Positions 29,793-38,908 of a DNA stretch of 64,000 nucleotides are shown one piece after another. The notes beneath the pieces were generated by a model. The model searched no databases. It was not told the DNA's origin and saw only the letters and a list, made by a program, of their open reading frames with translations. The position numbers and the translations under genes are program-made. The first letter of the stretch is position 1; every line of letters starts with the position of its first letter. This DNA comes from Jeotgalibacillus sp. S-D1 (GTDB lineage: Bacteria; Bacillota; Bacilli; Bacillales; Jeotgalibacillaceae): contig NZ_SMZR01000001.1 of assembly GCF_004358665.1 (NCBI RefSeq), forward strand, positions 372,001 through 436,000, read 5' to 3'.

Positions 29793-31625
29793 GTGTCTGA
29801 GCGAATTCCAGATGAAACGGTGGACGATATTCGCCAAAAAACGGACATTGTCGATGTAATCAGCGATTATGTCCAATTAAAAAAACAAGGCAGAAATTAT
29901 TTTGGATTATGTCCTTTCCATGGAGAAAATTCACCTTCCTTTTCCGTTTCACCGGATAAACAGATATTTCATTGTTTTGGCTGTGGTGCAGGCGGAAATG
30001 TTTACAGCTTTTTGATGGATCACGATGGTGTTACATTCAAAGAAGCTGTGTCAATTTTAGGCTCAAAAGTTGGAGTGGAGATTGATCCTGCATCAGCCGA
30101 CGAAGATAATAAACAGGGTGAAAATGCAAAAAATCAATACCAGGATCAGATAGAGGCTCACGAGCTGCTGGCTAAGTTTTATCATCACCTTCTGATGAAT
30201 ACAAATGAAGGTCAGGAGGCTCTGGAGTATATGATTGGGAGAGGGTTTACAGAAGAACAGCTGAAGACTTTCAGAGTCGGCTGGTCATTGCCCTCCTGGG
30301 ATTTTACTTCGGAGCTTCTGAAAAAAAGAGGTTTTGATCCAGCTTCCATGGAACAGGCCGGTTTAATTATAAAAAGAGACAACGGTTCATATTTTGATCG
30401 TTTCAGGGGGAGGATTATGTTCCCTGTAGAAAATGACAGGGGACAAGTTGTTGCCTTTTCCGGACGACTGATACAGGCTACGAAGGAAGAGCCAAAATAT
30501 CTAAATAGCCCGGAAACACCGCTCTTTCAAAAAAATAAGATTTTGTTTAATTATCACCGAGCCAGAGGAGCGATTCGAAGGGAGCAATCCGTTGTACTTT
30601 ATGAAGGATTTGCTGATGTAATATCAACAAATGAACAGGCAGCCCATGGAATAGCGACAATGGGCACCTCTTTGTCTGCCCAGCATATTGGTATGATCAA
30701 ACGGCTAACAAATAAAGTTATCATCTGTTATGACGGAGATCAGGCTGGCGTTGAAGCTGCGTATAAGGCCGCAAAAGAAATTACTTCTTCAGGCCTGACC
30801 GTAAAAGTGGCAATGCTCCCAAATAACATGGATCCCGACGATTATGTGCAAAAGCATAACGCGGAATCTTTTAGGAAAGAAATCATCGATTCAAGTGTGT
30901 CTGAAATGGCTTTTAAAATGCGTTATCATCGGATGGGGAAAAATCTCACCACTGAAGATGGCCGTATAAGCTATATTCAGGCGGTGCTAAAAGAAATTTC
31001 TGCATTGCAGGGTGCAGTTGAAAAAGAACTGTATTTAAAGCAGCTTTCGGATGAATTCGATTTATCACTGAATGCACTAACACAACAATTACAAAGTATT
31101 TCCCCTAAACAGAAGCAAACTGATATCAAGACAAATCAGCCGGAAAATAAGCCGGCAGATCAACCTATTGGGGTGTTTCATCGAAAATCTACTCTAAGAC
31201 CGGCATATTTAACTGCGGAAAGACACCTTATAGCACATATGATGGCCAATGATGAGACAGCCTATACCGTGCAGACGCTTTTAAATGGAGAAGTGTTAAA
31301 TAAAGATGAACATCAGGCTATTTATACTTACCTTTTAGCATTTTATGAAGGCGGCAATCATTCAGATGCAGGTGCATTTGTGCAAATACTTCCTGATCGG
31401 CATCTTCGGGCTATTGCTACTGAGATTAATATGATGGATATTAATCCAGATGTTGGAAGGGACGAACTGAATGATTATGTGGCTGAAGTGTTAAAATACC
31501 AAAAGGTGTTGAAAATAAAGGAAAAACAACTTGAAGAAAAAGAAGCTGAACGCCAACATGATTTCATAAAAGCTGCTCAAATTGGAATGGAAATTATACA
31601 ATTGCGGAAAGCTTTGAAAAGATAA
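29793..31625 (+). CDS. dnaG: DNA primase DnaG
   Basis: 610-residue primase that makes RNA primers at the replication fork. The N-terminal CHC2-type zinc domain reads [11 protein letters not shown] and HCFGCGAGG. The TOPRIM domain follows with YEGFADVI and the DGDQAG metal motif. The C-terminal helicase-binding domain starts near residue 455. I chose GTG 29793, giving (M)SERIPDE, because GGTGG is 8 bases upstream and the family N-terminus then aligns. An ATG at 29778 is the alternative. It forms the dnaG-sigA operon of Bacilli with the gene 29 bases downstream. Confidence 0.97.
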   Translation: MSERIPDETVDDIRQKTDIVDVISDYVQLKKQGRNYFGLCPFHGENSPSFSVSPDKQIFHCFGCGAGGNVYSFLMDHDGVTFKEAVSILGSKVGVEIDPASADEDNKQGENAKNQYQDQIEAHELLAKFYHHLLMNTNEGQEALEYMIGRGFTEEQLKTFRVGWSLPSWDFTSELLKKRGFDPASMEQAGLIIKRDNGSYFDRFRGRIMFPVENDRGQVVAFSGRLIQATKEEPKYLNSPETPLFQKNKILFNYHRARGAIRREQSVVLYEGFADVISTNEQAAHGIATMGTSLSAQHIGMIKRLTNKVIICYDGDQAGVEAAYKAAKEITSSGLTVKVAMLPNNMDPDDYVQKHNAESFRKEIIDSSVSEMAFKMRYHRMGKNLTTEDGRISYIQAVLKEISALQGAVEKELYLKQLSDEFDLSLNALTQQLQSISPKQKQTDIKTNQPENKPADQPIGVFHRKSTLRPAYLTAERHLIAHMMANDETAYTVQTLLNGEVLNKDEHQAIYTYLLAFYEGGNHSDAGAFVQILPDRHLRAIATEINMMDINPDVGRDELNDYVAEVLKYQKVLKIKEKQLEEKEAERQHDFIKAAQIGMEIIQLRKALKR

Positions 31626-31654
31626 AGTCGTGCAAGCTGGAAGGAGGGGGACTA

Positions 31655-32785
31655 ATGGCTGAAAAGTCAACACGTTCCAAACAATCAGAAACTGAAGTGA
31701 TAACAATTGATGTTGTTAAAGCTCAGTTATTAGAATCAGGCAAAAAAAATGGTGAAATCACACTTGAGGATATTGCGGAGAAATTAGCAAGCTTTGAGTT
31801 AGACAGTGACCAGATGGACGAGTTCTACGAGCAACTGGGTGAGCAAGGGGTAGAAGTGGTCAAAGAAGGTGCTGAAGGTGATCCAAGTGTAACCGAACTT
31901 GGCAAGGAAGAGGAAGAAGAATTTGATCTGAATGATTTAAGTGTGCCGCCTGGCGTAAAAATCAATGATCCCGTCAGAATGTATTTAAAAGAAATTGGCC
32001 GGGTTGATTTATTATCTGCCCAGGAAGAAATTTCTCTTGCTACACGAATCGAAGAGGGTGATGAGGAGGCGAAACGCCGCCTTGCAGAAGCAAACTTAAG
32101 ATTGGTGGTCAGTATTGCGAAACGCTATGTAGGACGAGGCATGCTTTTCCTAGATCTTATCCAGGAAGGGAATATGGGACTGATTAAAGCAGTGGAAAAA
32201 TTTGATCACCGCAAAGGATTTAAGTTTAGTACCTATGCCACATGGTGGATCCGTCAGGCCATAACCCGCGCTATTGCAGACCAGGCAAGAACGATTCGTA
32301 TACCGGTCCACATGGTTGAAACAATCAACAAATTAATCCGTGTGCAGCGCCAGCTTTTACAGGATTTGGGACGTGAACCGTCTCCAGAGGAAATATCCGA
32401 AGAGATGGATCTGACACCTGAAAAAGTAAGAGAAATACTAAAAATTGCTCAGGAACCTGTTTCGCTTGAAACTCCAATCGGAGAAGAGGACGATTCTCAC
32501 CTTGGAGACTTCATCGAAGACTCAGAGGCACAATCACCTTCTGAGCACGCTGCTTACGAACTTCTGAAAGAGCAGCTGGAAGACGTTTTAGACACGTTAA
32601 CAGACAGAGAAGAGAATGTACTCAGACTTCGATTCGGACTTGATGACGGCCGTACCCGAACACTTGAAGAGGTTGGGAAAGTATTTGGTGTAACAAGGGA
32701 ACGAATTCGTCAAATTGAAGCAAAAGCATTGCGTAAACTTAGACATCCAAGCAGAAGCAAACGCCTGAAAGACTTTTTAGAATAA
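31655..32785 (+). CDS. sigA: RNA polymerase sigma factor SigA (RpoD)
   Basis: 376-residue primary sigma factor. Region 1.2 has [17 protein letters not shown], region 2 reads [15 protein letters not shown] and [13 protein letters not shown] (-10 recognition), and region 4.2 has the -35 helix-turn-helix [21 protein letters not shown]. The acidic region 1.1 is intact. A strong AAGGAGGGGG ribosome binding site precedes the ATG. Promoters found elsewhere in the window fit this sigma factor. A terminator follows. Confidence 0.99.
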   Translation: MAEKSTRSKQSETEVITIDVVKAQLLESGKKNGEITLEDIAEKLASFELDSDQMDEFYEQLGEQGVEVVKEGAEGDPSVTELGKEEEEEFDLNDLSVPPGVKINDPVRMYLKEIGRVDLLSAQEEISLATRIEEGDEEAKRRLAEANLRLVVSIAKRYVGRGMLFLDLIQEGNMGLIKAVEKFDHRKGFKFSTYATWWIRQAITRAIADQARTIRIPVHMVETINKLIRVQRQLLQDLGREPSPEEISEEMDLTPEKVREILKIAQEPVSLETPIGEEDDSHLGDFIEDSEAQSPSEHAAYELLKEQLEDVLDTLTDREENVLRLRFGLDDGRTRTLEEVGKVFGVTRERIRQIEAKALRKLRHPSRSKRLKDFLE

Positions 32786-32796
32786 ATATATGCCTG

Positions 32797-32833
32797 CCAA
32801 TTCTCCTGATGAAAAGGGGAATTGGTTTTTTTT
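32797..32833 (+). terminator. Terminator after sigA
   Basis: CCAATTCTCC pairs with GGGGAATTGG, followed by eight T. Confidence 0.88.
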
Positions 32834-33096
32834 ATTGGAGTATATTGGTTATGAATCAATGATGTGAATCAAAAAAAGTGGGTTTGCTGTTTTATCCTGT
32901 AGGATTTTTATAGTTGTTTTTTATTTTACTGAATTGTTAAATACTTTGCAAACAGCGATTTTGGCGATTTTTGTCATATGATACTTCAGCTGCTATGCCA
33001 GATTTAAAATTAAGTGAAAGATTAGTAGGAGCCATCAAGAAAACGCCTGAATTGTTCGAATTGAAATAAATATGAAAATAGTAAAATTATATAAGC
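32834..33096. other. AT-rich spacer between sigA and the acyl-CoA dehydrogenase gene
   Basis: No convincing gene. A 24-codon open frame at 32995-33069 (MPDLKLSERLVGAIKK...) has coding-like composition but no ribosome binding site and no recognised homologue; it may be a gene remnant. Otherwise nothing is seen. Confidence 0.4.
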
Positions 33097-33126
33097 TTGT
33101 TAGTTTTCATGTTTTTCTTTTATAAT
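33097..33126 (+). promoter_or_regulatory. Promoter of the acyl-CoA dehydrogenase gene
   Basis: TTGTTA at 33097-33102 and a perfect TATAAT at 33121-33126 with 18-base spacing. The predicted start near 33133 lies within a cre site. Confidence 0.7.
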
Positions 33127-33129
33127 AGA

Positions 33130-33147
33130 ATTGTAAGCGGATACAAA
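33130..33147 (+). promoter_or_regulatory. cre site (CcpA operator)
   Basis: The 18 bases match every position of the cre consensus WWTGNAARCGNWWWCAWW; the core reads TGTAAGCGGATACA. It overlaps the predicted transcription start, the position expected for repression. Confidence 0.8.
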
Positions 33148-33162
33148 ATAAGGGGGATGGAC

Positions 33163-34302
33163 ATGAATTTTGACTTGACGCAGGAACAGAAAATGATTCA
33201 ACGGACGATACGTGAGTTTGCACAAGAGGTAGTGGCGCCGGGAGCGCTGGATAGAGATCGTTCTAAGTCTTTTCCTAAAGATGAATTTAAACAGCTGGCT
33301 GAATTAGGCATGATGGGGCTGCCTTTTGCAGAGGAATATGGCGGCGCAGGAGCTGACACAACAAGCTTTGCTATTGTTACAGAAGAGCTAAGCCGGGCTT
33401 GCGGATCTACAGGGATAACGTATTCCGCCCATATATCGCTCGGAGGCGCTCCGATTCAAATGTTCGGCACACATGAGCAAAAGGAGAAATATCTTCCGCA
33501 AATCTGCTCAGGTGAATCATTTGGTGCATTTGGGCTTACCGAACCAAATGCAGGTTCTGATGCAGGCGGCACACAAACCACTGCTAAAGAAGACGGCAAT
33601 GACTTTGTAATAAATGGAAATAAAAGTTATATAACAAATGCAAGTTATGCAAAATACTTAGCTTTAACCGCTATCACAGGGATGAAGGATGGACAAAAGG
33701 AAATTAGTGCCATCGTTGTTCCAACGGATGAAGAGGGTTTTACCGTAATCGATAATTACGAAAAAATGGGACTGCATTCATCTAATACAACAGAACTTGT
33801 GCTTGAAGATGTGCGTGTCAGCCAGGAGAACCTGCTGGGAAAACGGGGAGAAGGCTTCCGGCAATTTTTGATGACATTGGATGGAGGGCGCATTGGTATT
33901 GGCGCAATGGCAGTAGGAATTGCTCAGGCCGCTTACGAGCGAGCGCTCAGTTACTCAAAAGAACGTCATCAATTCGGCAGGCCAATTTCTTCTTTTCAGG
34001 TTACGCAATTTAAATTAGCGGATATGGCGATGAAAATCGAACTGGCAAGAACAATGGTCTACAAAGCTGCCTGGCTAAAAGATCAAGGCCGCAAATTTTC
34101 GAAAGAAGCCTCAATGGCAAAGCTTTATGCCTCTGAAATCTGCATGGAGGTCTGCGACGAAGCAATTCAGATTCATGGCGGTTACGGGTATATGAAAGAG
34201 TATCATGTGGAAAGATATCTTCGTGATGCAAAACTTCTTGAAATTGGTGAAGGGACTTCTGAGGTGCAGCGAATGGTCATATCCAGAGAAATTGGCTGTT
34301 AA
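33163..34302 (+). CDS. Acyl-CoA dehydrogenase (short/medium-chain type)
   Basis: 379-residue FAD enzyme for the first step of beta-oxidation or branched-chain acyl-CoA degradation. Family signatures are FGLTEPNAGSDAGGTQT, the FAD-binding ERHQFGRPISSFQ and QIHGGYGYMKEY, and the catalytic glutamate in EIGEGTSEVQR. Closest in type to B. subtilis MmgC/AcdA; substrate length cannot be told from sequence. I chose ATG 33163 with AGGGGG 6 bases upstream; ATG 33157 is too close. It is a single gene under its own promoter and cre site, so it is probably repressed by glucose. Confidence 0.93.
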   Translation: MNFDLTQEQKMIQRTIREFAQEVVAPGALDRDRSKSFPKDEFKQLAELGMMGLPFAEEYGGAGADTTSFAIVTEELSRACGSTGITYSAHISLGGAPIQMFGTHEQKEKYLPQICSGESFGAFGLTEPNAGSDAGGTQTTAKEDGNDFVINGNKSYITNASYAKYLALTAITGMKDGQKEISAIVVPTDEEGFTVIDNYEKMGLHSSNTTELVLEDVRVSQENLLGKRGEGFRQFLMTLDGGRIGIGAMAVGIAQAAYERALSYSKERHQFGRPISSFQVTQFKLADMAMKIELARTMVYKAAWLKDQGRKFSKEASMAKLYASEICMEVCDEAIQIHGGYGYMKEYHVERYLRDAKLLEIGEGTSEVQRMVISREIGC

Positions 34303-34488
34303 TAAGTAATCAAAACCTAAACCCTTTTAAGAAAAAGTAGCGACCTTTGTGTCTAAAATGCGACAAAAAGGGTAAAGTTGTGTATTGGGTCTTTCCGATT
34401 GTTAAAAAGTAAAGTAAAATATGAAGTGTTAAAGTTTGCATTCATAACGATGACTGCTACATAGTTTTTCTAAAAGGGAGGGTTACAC

Positions 34489-34872
34489 ATGAATAAAAAT
34501 CCGATTATTCCATTTCTACTAATTATGGTGCTTGGTTTCGGCGTTGTGTTTTTTATGTCGATTCAAGGTCTGGATAACGCTGAGGAAGTTGCCAAGGAAG
34601 AAGAAGGCGGCGGAGAAGGCGGTGGCGGAGAAGGTGAAGAAGCATCGGGCGATTTTGATCCGGAAGCTCACTACCAATCAACTTGTATTGGATGCCACGG
34701 GGACGCTTATGACGGCGGTTCCGGCGGACCTTCACTATTAGGAGTAGGAGAAAGACTTGAACTTGAAGAAATTAAGGACGTCCTTGTAAATGGACGCGGT
34801 GCTATGCCTGCAGGTCAGGTACCTGAAGAAAATGCAGATGCTATGGCTGAGTGGGTTGCAGGACTAGAATAA
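34489..34872 (+). CDS. cccA: Membrane-anchored cytochrome c550
   Basis: 127-residue class I c-type cytochrome for electron transfer on the outer face of the cytoplasmic membrane. An uncleaved N-terminal anchor at residues 6-26 is followed by an unusual Glu/Gly-rich linker (residues 36-55). The heme domain has CIGCH for covalent heme attachment and a distal methionine in GRGAMPAGQVP. Its position after sigA matches B. subtilis cccA. AAAGGGAGGG precedes the ATG. A terminator-like hairpin follows. Confidence 0.94.
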   Translation: MNKNPIIPFLLIMVLGFGVVFFMSIQGLDNAEEVAKEEEGGGEGGGGEGEEASGDFDPEAHYQSTCIGCHGDAYDGGSGGPSLLGVGERLELEEIKDVLVNGRGAMPAGQVPEENADAMAEWVAGLE

Positions 34873-34926
34873 GACCTTAAATTGCTCTTTTAAATGATTG
34901 AGGAGCGTCTTTAGTACCATTTTAAC

Positions 34927-34960
34927 AAAGAGGGCGGCCATATAATGGTGCGCCCTTTTA
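34927..34960 (+). terminator. Terminator after cccA
   Basis: AAAGAGGGCG pairs with CGCCCTTTT around an inner CAT/ATG stem and runs into TTTTATT. Confidence 0.7.
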
Positions 34961-34985
34961 TTATGTATATTGTGAGGTGTGGCCA

Positions 34986-35696
34986 ATGAATAGTTACCAA
35001 TTATCAGATCGTTTACATACAGTTGCTTCTTTTGTTCCAAAAGGATCGTCCATTGCAGATATTGGCTCTGATCACGCGTATCTCCCTTGCTACCTCGGAC
35101 ATCAGCTGCAAATAGATAAAGCAGTTGCAGGAGAAGTGGCGGAGGGGCCATTTCAATCTGCTAAAAGGCAAGTGAAAGAGGATAGCCTGGAGCATCTGAT
35201 TGAAGTACGAAAAGGAAGCGGGCTTGAAGTGATAGAAGCCGGTGAAGTCGATGTCATCACCATTGCAGGAATGGGCGGACCGCTTATTGCTCAAATTTTA
35301 GAAGAAGGAAAAGACAGATTACCCGGCGTAAAACGATTAATCTTGCAGCCAAATATTAACGCAATTTCCATACGGGATTGGTTTTCTCTAAACGGATGGA
35401 CGATAACTGACGAGGCAATTTTAGAAGAAGATGGAAAGATATACGAAGTTCTGGTTGCAGAGCCTGAAACAGACCGCATGGAAATGACATTTCAGGACCG
35501 TTTATTGGGACCTGTATTATCAAAGGAGAAATCCCATGTGTTTCAAAAGAAGTGGAAGCAGGAATATAATCAGTGGGAGAAAATATTAAACCAGATTGAA
35601 CGAGCAGGAGACACTTCACATTTAAAAGATAAAAAGAAGGAACTGCTTGAAAAAATGAAGCTGGTATCGGAGGTTTTAAATTGGGAAAAAAGGTAA
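34986..35696 (+). CDS. trmK: tRNA m1A22 methyltransferase TrmK
   Basis: 236-residue SAM-dependent methyltransferase that makes m1A22 in tRNA (B. subtilis YqfN). The Rossmann SAM loop is ADIGSDHAYLP at about residues 25-35, and the catalytic-region motif is TIAGMGGPLI. A C-terminal coiled coil follows from about residue 165. ATG 34986 is 6 bases after GTGAGGTG; GTG 34977 overlaps it. Its 3' end overlaps yqfO by 16 bases, so the pair is coupled. Confidence 0.93.
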   Translation: MNSYQLSDRLHTVASFVPKGSSIADIGSDHAYLPCYLGHQLQIDKAVAGEVAEGPFQSAKRQVKEDSLEHLIEVRKGSGLEVIEAGEVDVITIAGMGGPLIAQILEEGKDRLPGVKRLILQPNINAISIRDWFSLNGWTITDEAILEEDGKIYEVLVAEPETDRMEMTFQDRLLGPVLSKEKSHVFQKKWKQEYNQWEKILNQIERAGDTSHLKDKKKELLEKMKLVSEVLNWEKR

Positions 35697-36802
35697 ATGG
35701 CCACCAAATCATTGAACTTTTTGAGCAATTCTCACCCAAACATCTCGCAGTGGAAGGAGATCCGGTCGGTCTTCAGATCGGCCGATTGAACCAGCCTGTT
35801 GAGCGGGTACTAATTGCGCTGGATGTTTTGGAGGAAGTAGTGGATGAAGCGATTGAAAAGGATGTTAAACTTATCATCGCCCATCATCCTGTTATTTACC
35901 GTCCGCTAAAAACGCTGCGGACTGATCAGCCTTCTGGCAGAATGATTGCGAAGTTAATTCAGCATGACATCGCTGTTTATGTAGCTCATACTAATTTAGA
36001 TGTCACAGAAGGCGGAGTAAATGACTGGCTTGCTGAACAGCTGGAGCTGACAGAGACCCGTGTGCTTGTTCCAACAACAGAGGATAAGCTAAGAAAGATA
36101 GTGGTTTTTACTCCGGAAGAGCATGCTGCAGAGGTAAGGCAGGCCATGACTGATGCAGGTGCCGGCAATCTTGGGGATTACCATCATTGCACCTTTTCTT
36201 CCGCAGGTACGGGGCGGTTTGTACCCGGTAACGATGCCTCACCGTTTATCGGTGATAAAAATCAGCTGGAGGAGGTTAAGGAAGTAAGAATTGAAACGAT
36301 TGTATTTGAATCAGCTCAAAAAGCTGTTATCAGAGCAATGATGAAAGCTCATCCTTATGAAGAGGTCGCTTATGATATTTTTGAGGAAGCAACCGAAGGA
36401 AAGCAGTTCGGACTGGGCCGAATCGGCTTGTTGCATCAGCCAATGACACTGGAGACCTTTACTCAGTACGTAAAAGAAAAATTCGAAGTGCCGGCTGTTC
36501 GGTTTGTCGGTGATCCAGCTGCTTTGATTAAAAAAGTTGCAGTACTTGGCGGTACAGGAAATAAATATATGACAGCTGCAAAATTCAGTGGAGCTGATGT
36601 ATATGTTACGGGGGATGTAGACTATCATATTGCCCATGATGCTAAAATGCTTGGTCTGACAATTGTCGACCCTGGACATAATGTTGAAAAAGTGATGAAG
36701 CAGGGAACTGCCAATGAGATGAAGAAAAGATCTTCTGAAAAAGGATTTGATATTGACTTTCTCCCATCTGCCATTCACACAGACCCATTTTCTTTTAGCT
36801 GA
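35681..36802 (+). CDS. yqfO: Nif3-like dinuclear metal center protein YqfO
   Basis: 373 residues, the same length as B. subtilis YqfO. Two Nif3 halves flank a PII/CutA-like insert at about residues 130-230. Metal ligands are in AHHPVIYRPL, AHTNLDV and the C-terminal GDVDYHIAHDA. Members have been linked to GTP cyclohydrolase or 7-deazaguanine-related activity, but the role in Bacillus is not settled. The start is TTG 35681, with CGGAGGT 6 bases upstream inside trmK. A bidirectional terminator separates it from ispH. Confidence 0.92.
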   Translation: MGKKVNGHQIIELFEQFSPKHLAVEGDPVGLQIGRLNQPVERVLIALDVLEEVVDEAIEKDVKLIIAHHPVIYRPLKTLRTDQPSGRMIAKLIQHDIAVYVAHTNLDVTEGGVNDWLAEQLELTETRVLVPTTEDKLRKIVVFTPEEHAAEVRQAMTDAGAGNLGDYHHCTFSSAGTGRFVPGNDASPFIGDKNQLEEVKEVRIETIVFESAQKAVIRAMMKAHPYEEVAYDIFEEATEGKQFGLGRIGLLHQPMTLETFTQYVKEKFEVPAVRFVGDPAALIKKVAVLGGTGNKYMTAAKFSGADVYVTGDVDYHIAHDAKMLGLTIVDPGHNVEKVMKQGTANEMKKRSSEKGFDIDFLPSAIHTDPFSFS

Positions 36803-36860
36803 AAAGTCAGTGCACCATCCCTTGTGGTGTAGAAAAATAAGTAAAGTATCCGGCATGGAT

Positions 36861-36905
36861 AAAAAGAATGCTCTCACGAAAATTTCGTGAGAGCGTTCTT
36901 TTTTG
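36861..36905. terminator. Bidirectional terminator between yqfO and ispH
   Basis: GAATGCTCTCACGAAA and its complement TTTCGTGAGAGCGTTC form a near-perfect stem with A- and T-tracts on the two sides. Confidence 0.9.
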
Positions 36906-36916
36906 TGTATTCTTTT

Positions 36917-37909
36917 TTAAAGGTCTTGTGATGACTCTTTCGTATAAGGCATTATCGTAATTGGTTTTGTCGGCGTTTTAATTCTCGGAAGAATCTTTGA
37001 AAGAGGAACTTTCCTCTCGTTCAGCCAGGTTGACTGATCATCTGGTTCAAATTGATTAATATAGTTCATTACTTCCTTGACAATCGGAGTAGGGGTTGAA
37101 GCGCCTGCAGTTACAGCCACTGTCTGAGCACCAACCAGCCATTCTGATTTGATTTCAGATACATCTGCGACTCTGTGGGCTGGTGTGCCGGCTATTTCCT
37201 GTGAAACCTGCGCCAGACGATTTGAGTTATTGCTCATCGGATCGCCTACAACGATCAATACATCCGCAGCTCCAGCCTGTTCTGCAACAGCTTCCTGTCT
37301 GACCTGGGTGGCGAGGCATATTTCTTTATGTTCCTCTGCCTGAGGGTACTTTTCTTTTACCTTCTCTATAACCTCAAGCACATCCCATTGACTCATCGTC
37401 GTTTGATTCGTCACAATGATTTTATCATTTGTAAGGGTTAAAGTGTCCACATCAGAGGGCTTTTCGATCAGATGAACAATTGACGGAGCTACACCAACAG
37501 CTCCTTCCGGTTCAGGGTGCCCTTTTTTACCGATATACACAACATCGTAACCCTGCGCTTCTTTTTCGCGGATAAGATCGTGAGTCCGGGTAACGTCGGG
37601 ACAAGTTGCATCTATGGAAGTTAAACCTTTTTGTCTGGCTATTTCCTTCACCTCAGGGGAAACACCGTGAGCTGTGAAAATTACGGTGCCTTTTGTAACT
37701 TTTTCTAAAATATCTTTGCGGTTCTCACCGTCCAGCGTAATAATACCTTCCTCTTCAAAGGCATCTGTCACATGCTTATTGTGGACGATCATACCCAGTA
37801 TATAAATTGGCCTTGGAAGAGTTTTATCCATTGCCGCGTTCCGTGCAATCACCATTGCATCGACCACACCATAGCAGTAGCCTCTTGGTGTTATTTTAAT
37901 TGTATTCAT
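36917..37909 (-). CDS. ispH: 4-hydroxy-3-methylbut-2-enyl diphosphate reductase IspH
   Basis: 330-residue Fe-S enzyme for the last step of the MEP pathway, giving IPP and DMAPP. The three cluster cysteines are in GYCYGV (Cys12), DATCPDV and EICLATQ. The substrate motifs FTAHGVSP and [11 protein letters not shown] are present. AGGAGG lies 7 bases before the ATG on the reverse strand. It has its own sigma-A promoter just upstream. The preceding MEP-pathway enzyme, IspG, is encoded in the same window. Confidence 0.96.
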   Translation of the reverse strand: MNTIKITPRGYCYGVVDAMVIARNAAMDKTLPRPIYILGMIVHNKHVTDAFEEEGIITLDGENRKDILEKVTKGTVIFTAHGVSPEVKEIARQKGLTSIDATCPDVTRTHDLIREKEAQGYDVVYIGKKGHPEPEGAVGVAPSIVHLIEKPSDVDTLTLTNDKIIVTNQTTMSQWDVLEVIEKVKEKYPQAEEHKEICLATQVRQEAVAEQAGAADVLIVVGDPMSNNSNRLAQVSQEIAGTPAHRVADVSEIKSEWLVGAQTVAVTAGASTPTPIVKEVMNYINQFEPDDQSTWLNERKVPLSKILPRIKTPTKPITIMPYTKESSQDL

Positions 37910-37944
37910 TAAAATCCTCCTACTTGAGCGATCTGTATAAGCTC

Positions 37945-37973
37945 ATTATAAAGGAGTTGGACGAAGGTCTCAA
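37945..37973 (-). promoter_or_regulatory. Sigma-A promoter of ispH
   Basis: On the reverse strand TTGAGA (37973-37968) and TATAAT (37950-37945) are exactly 17 bases apart, about 35 bases before the start codon. Confidence 0.78.
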
Positions 37974-37988
37974 ATAATAAAAGCTTAT

Positions 37989-38723
37989 TTAAACATAGAG
38001 TCTTGGAACGGAATCTTTTTGGCGTACCGGTTTTGGTTCGGTATGGACAGGATCATCAGAAGATACTTTATCTGAAATAATGCTGTCCTCTTCTGCCGAA
38101 ACCGAATTATCAACCGAGTCATCTTTTTCAGTATCATCACTTTTTAAACTTCGGTAAAGCTTCCACATGGCGGGGAAATTTCTCACGAGGGGACCATATT
38201 GCTGAATCATTGGGAGAGCCTGCTGCGCAGTTTGAATCATTTGCTGGGTTCCGCCTACCCAGCGCTGGATATTTTCCATGGAAAGCGCTCCTGCTACGCC
38301 GGAGGCACCAGTTCCCTGTGAACCTCCCAGCAAAGATGCTATGCCTCGGGCAGCAGGCTGTGCTGCTCCCGGCATCATACCGCCGAAATTAGTTGAAGCA
38401 GACTGTCCTCCCCCTTGGAGAAAATTGCCGATTCCAGACGAGGCAGGTTGGCTTGCTCCAGGAAGAAAATTGCTTATTCCTCTTGCGGCAGGCTGGCTGC
38501 CGCCCTGAAAAAAGTTTCCTGATCCGGCAGGAGCTGATTTATTGCGGTTAAATATGGATAGCAGCCCTTTTTTTTGTGCAGGCTGTTGTTGAGCGAATGG
38601 AGAATAACCTCCGAATGGACTGGAGTTTGGTCGTGATGAAAACGGGTTTGCCGGGCGTTGAGCGGATCTTACACCAGTAGGCATCTGAAATCCCGAACGA
38701 GGGATTGATTGTCTGCGATTCAT
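37989..38723 (-). CDS. yqfQ: VrrA/YqfQ family protein with internal repeats
   Basis: 244 residues, homologous by position and composition to B. subtilis YqfQ and B. anthracis VrrA. The N-terminal half is rich in Pro, Gln, Gly and Ser. It carries about four degenerate copies of a 15-17 residue unit (QPAxxGIxNFLxG) at about residues 70-140. A more conserved segment follows (IQRWVGGTQQMIQTAQQALP), then LVRNFPAMWKLYRSLK and an acidic tail. It has no signal peptide or enzyme motif. A spore-related role is suggested in B. subtilis; here it is inference. Length may vary between strains. Confidence 0.85.
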   Translation of the reverse strand: MNRRQSIPRSGFQMPTGVRSAQRPANPFSSRPNSSPFGGYSPFAQQQPAQKKGLLSIFNRNKSAPAGSGNFFQGGSQPAARGISNFLPGASQPASSGIGNFLQGGGQSASTNFGGMMPGAAQPAARGIASLLGGSQGTGASGVAGALSMENIQRWVGGTQQMIQTAQQALPMIQQYGPLVRNFPAMWKLYRSLKSDDTEKDDSVDNSVSAEEDSIISDKVSSDDPVHTEPKPVRQKDSVPRLYV

Positions 38724-38908
38724 GTTTTTCGCCTCACTTTACATTGCTGAATACGATTAGTATATGCAAAATATAGGAAAGAGGAAGCAGGAACGATTCT
38801 CTGTAATTAAATCGTACCTAGCAATTTAACCTCAAATTGATTATAATAGGGTTTTGGACGAATCCAAGATTTGATCGGTCGAGGATAATGAAAAGGAGTG
38901 ATCGACAT

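Noticed and set aside
32995-33069. 24-codon frame MPDLKLSERLVGAIKK... before the acyl-CoA dehydrogenase gene
   Set aside because: The composition looks coding, but there is no ribosome binding site, no promoter and no homologue I recognise. Noted only as a possible remnant.
34321-34373. ACCCTTTT / AAAAGGGT inverted repeat between the acyl-CoA dehydrogenase gene and cccA
   Set aside because: The loop is about 37 bases and no T-tract follows, so it does not qualify as a terminator.
38278-38508. Forward-strand Pro/Ala-rich open frame inside yqfQ
   Set aside because: It is the complement of the repeat region of yqfQ and owes its open frame to that repeat.
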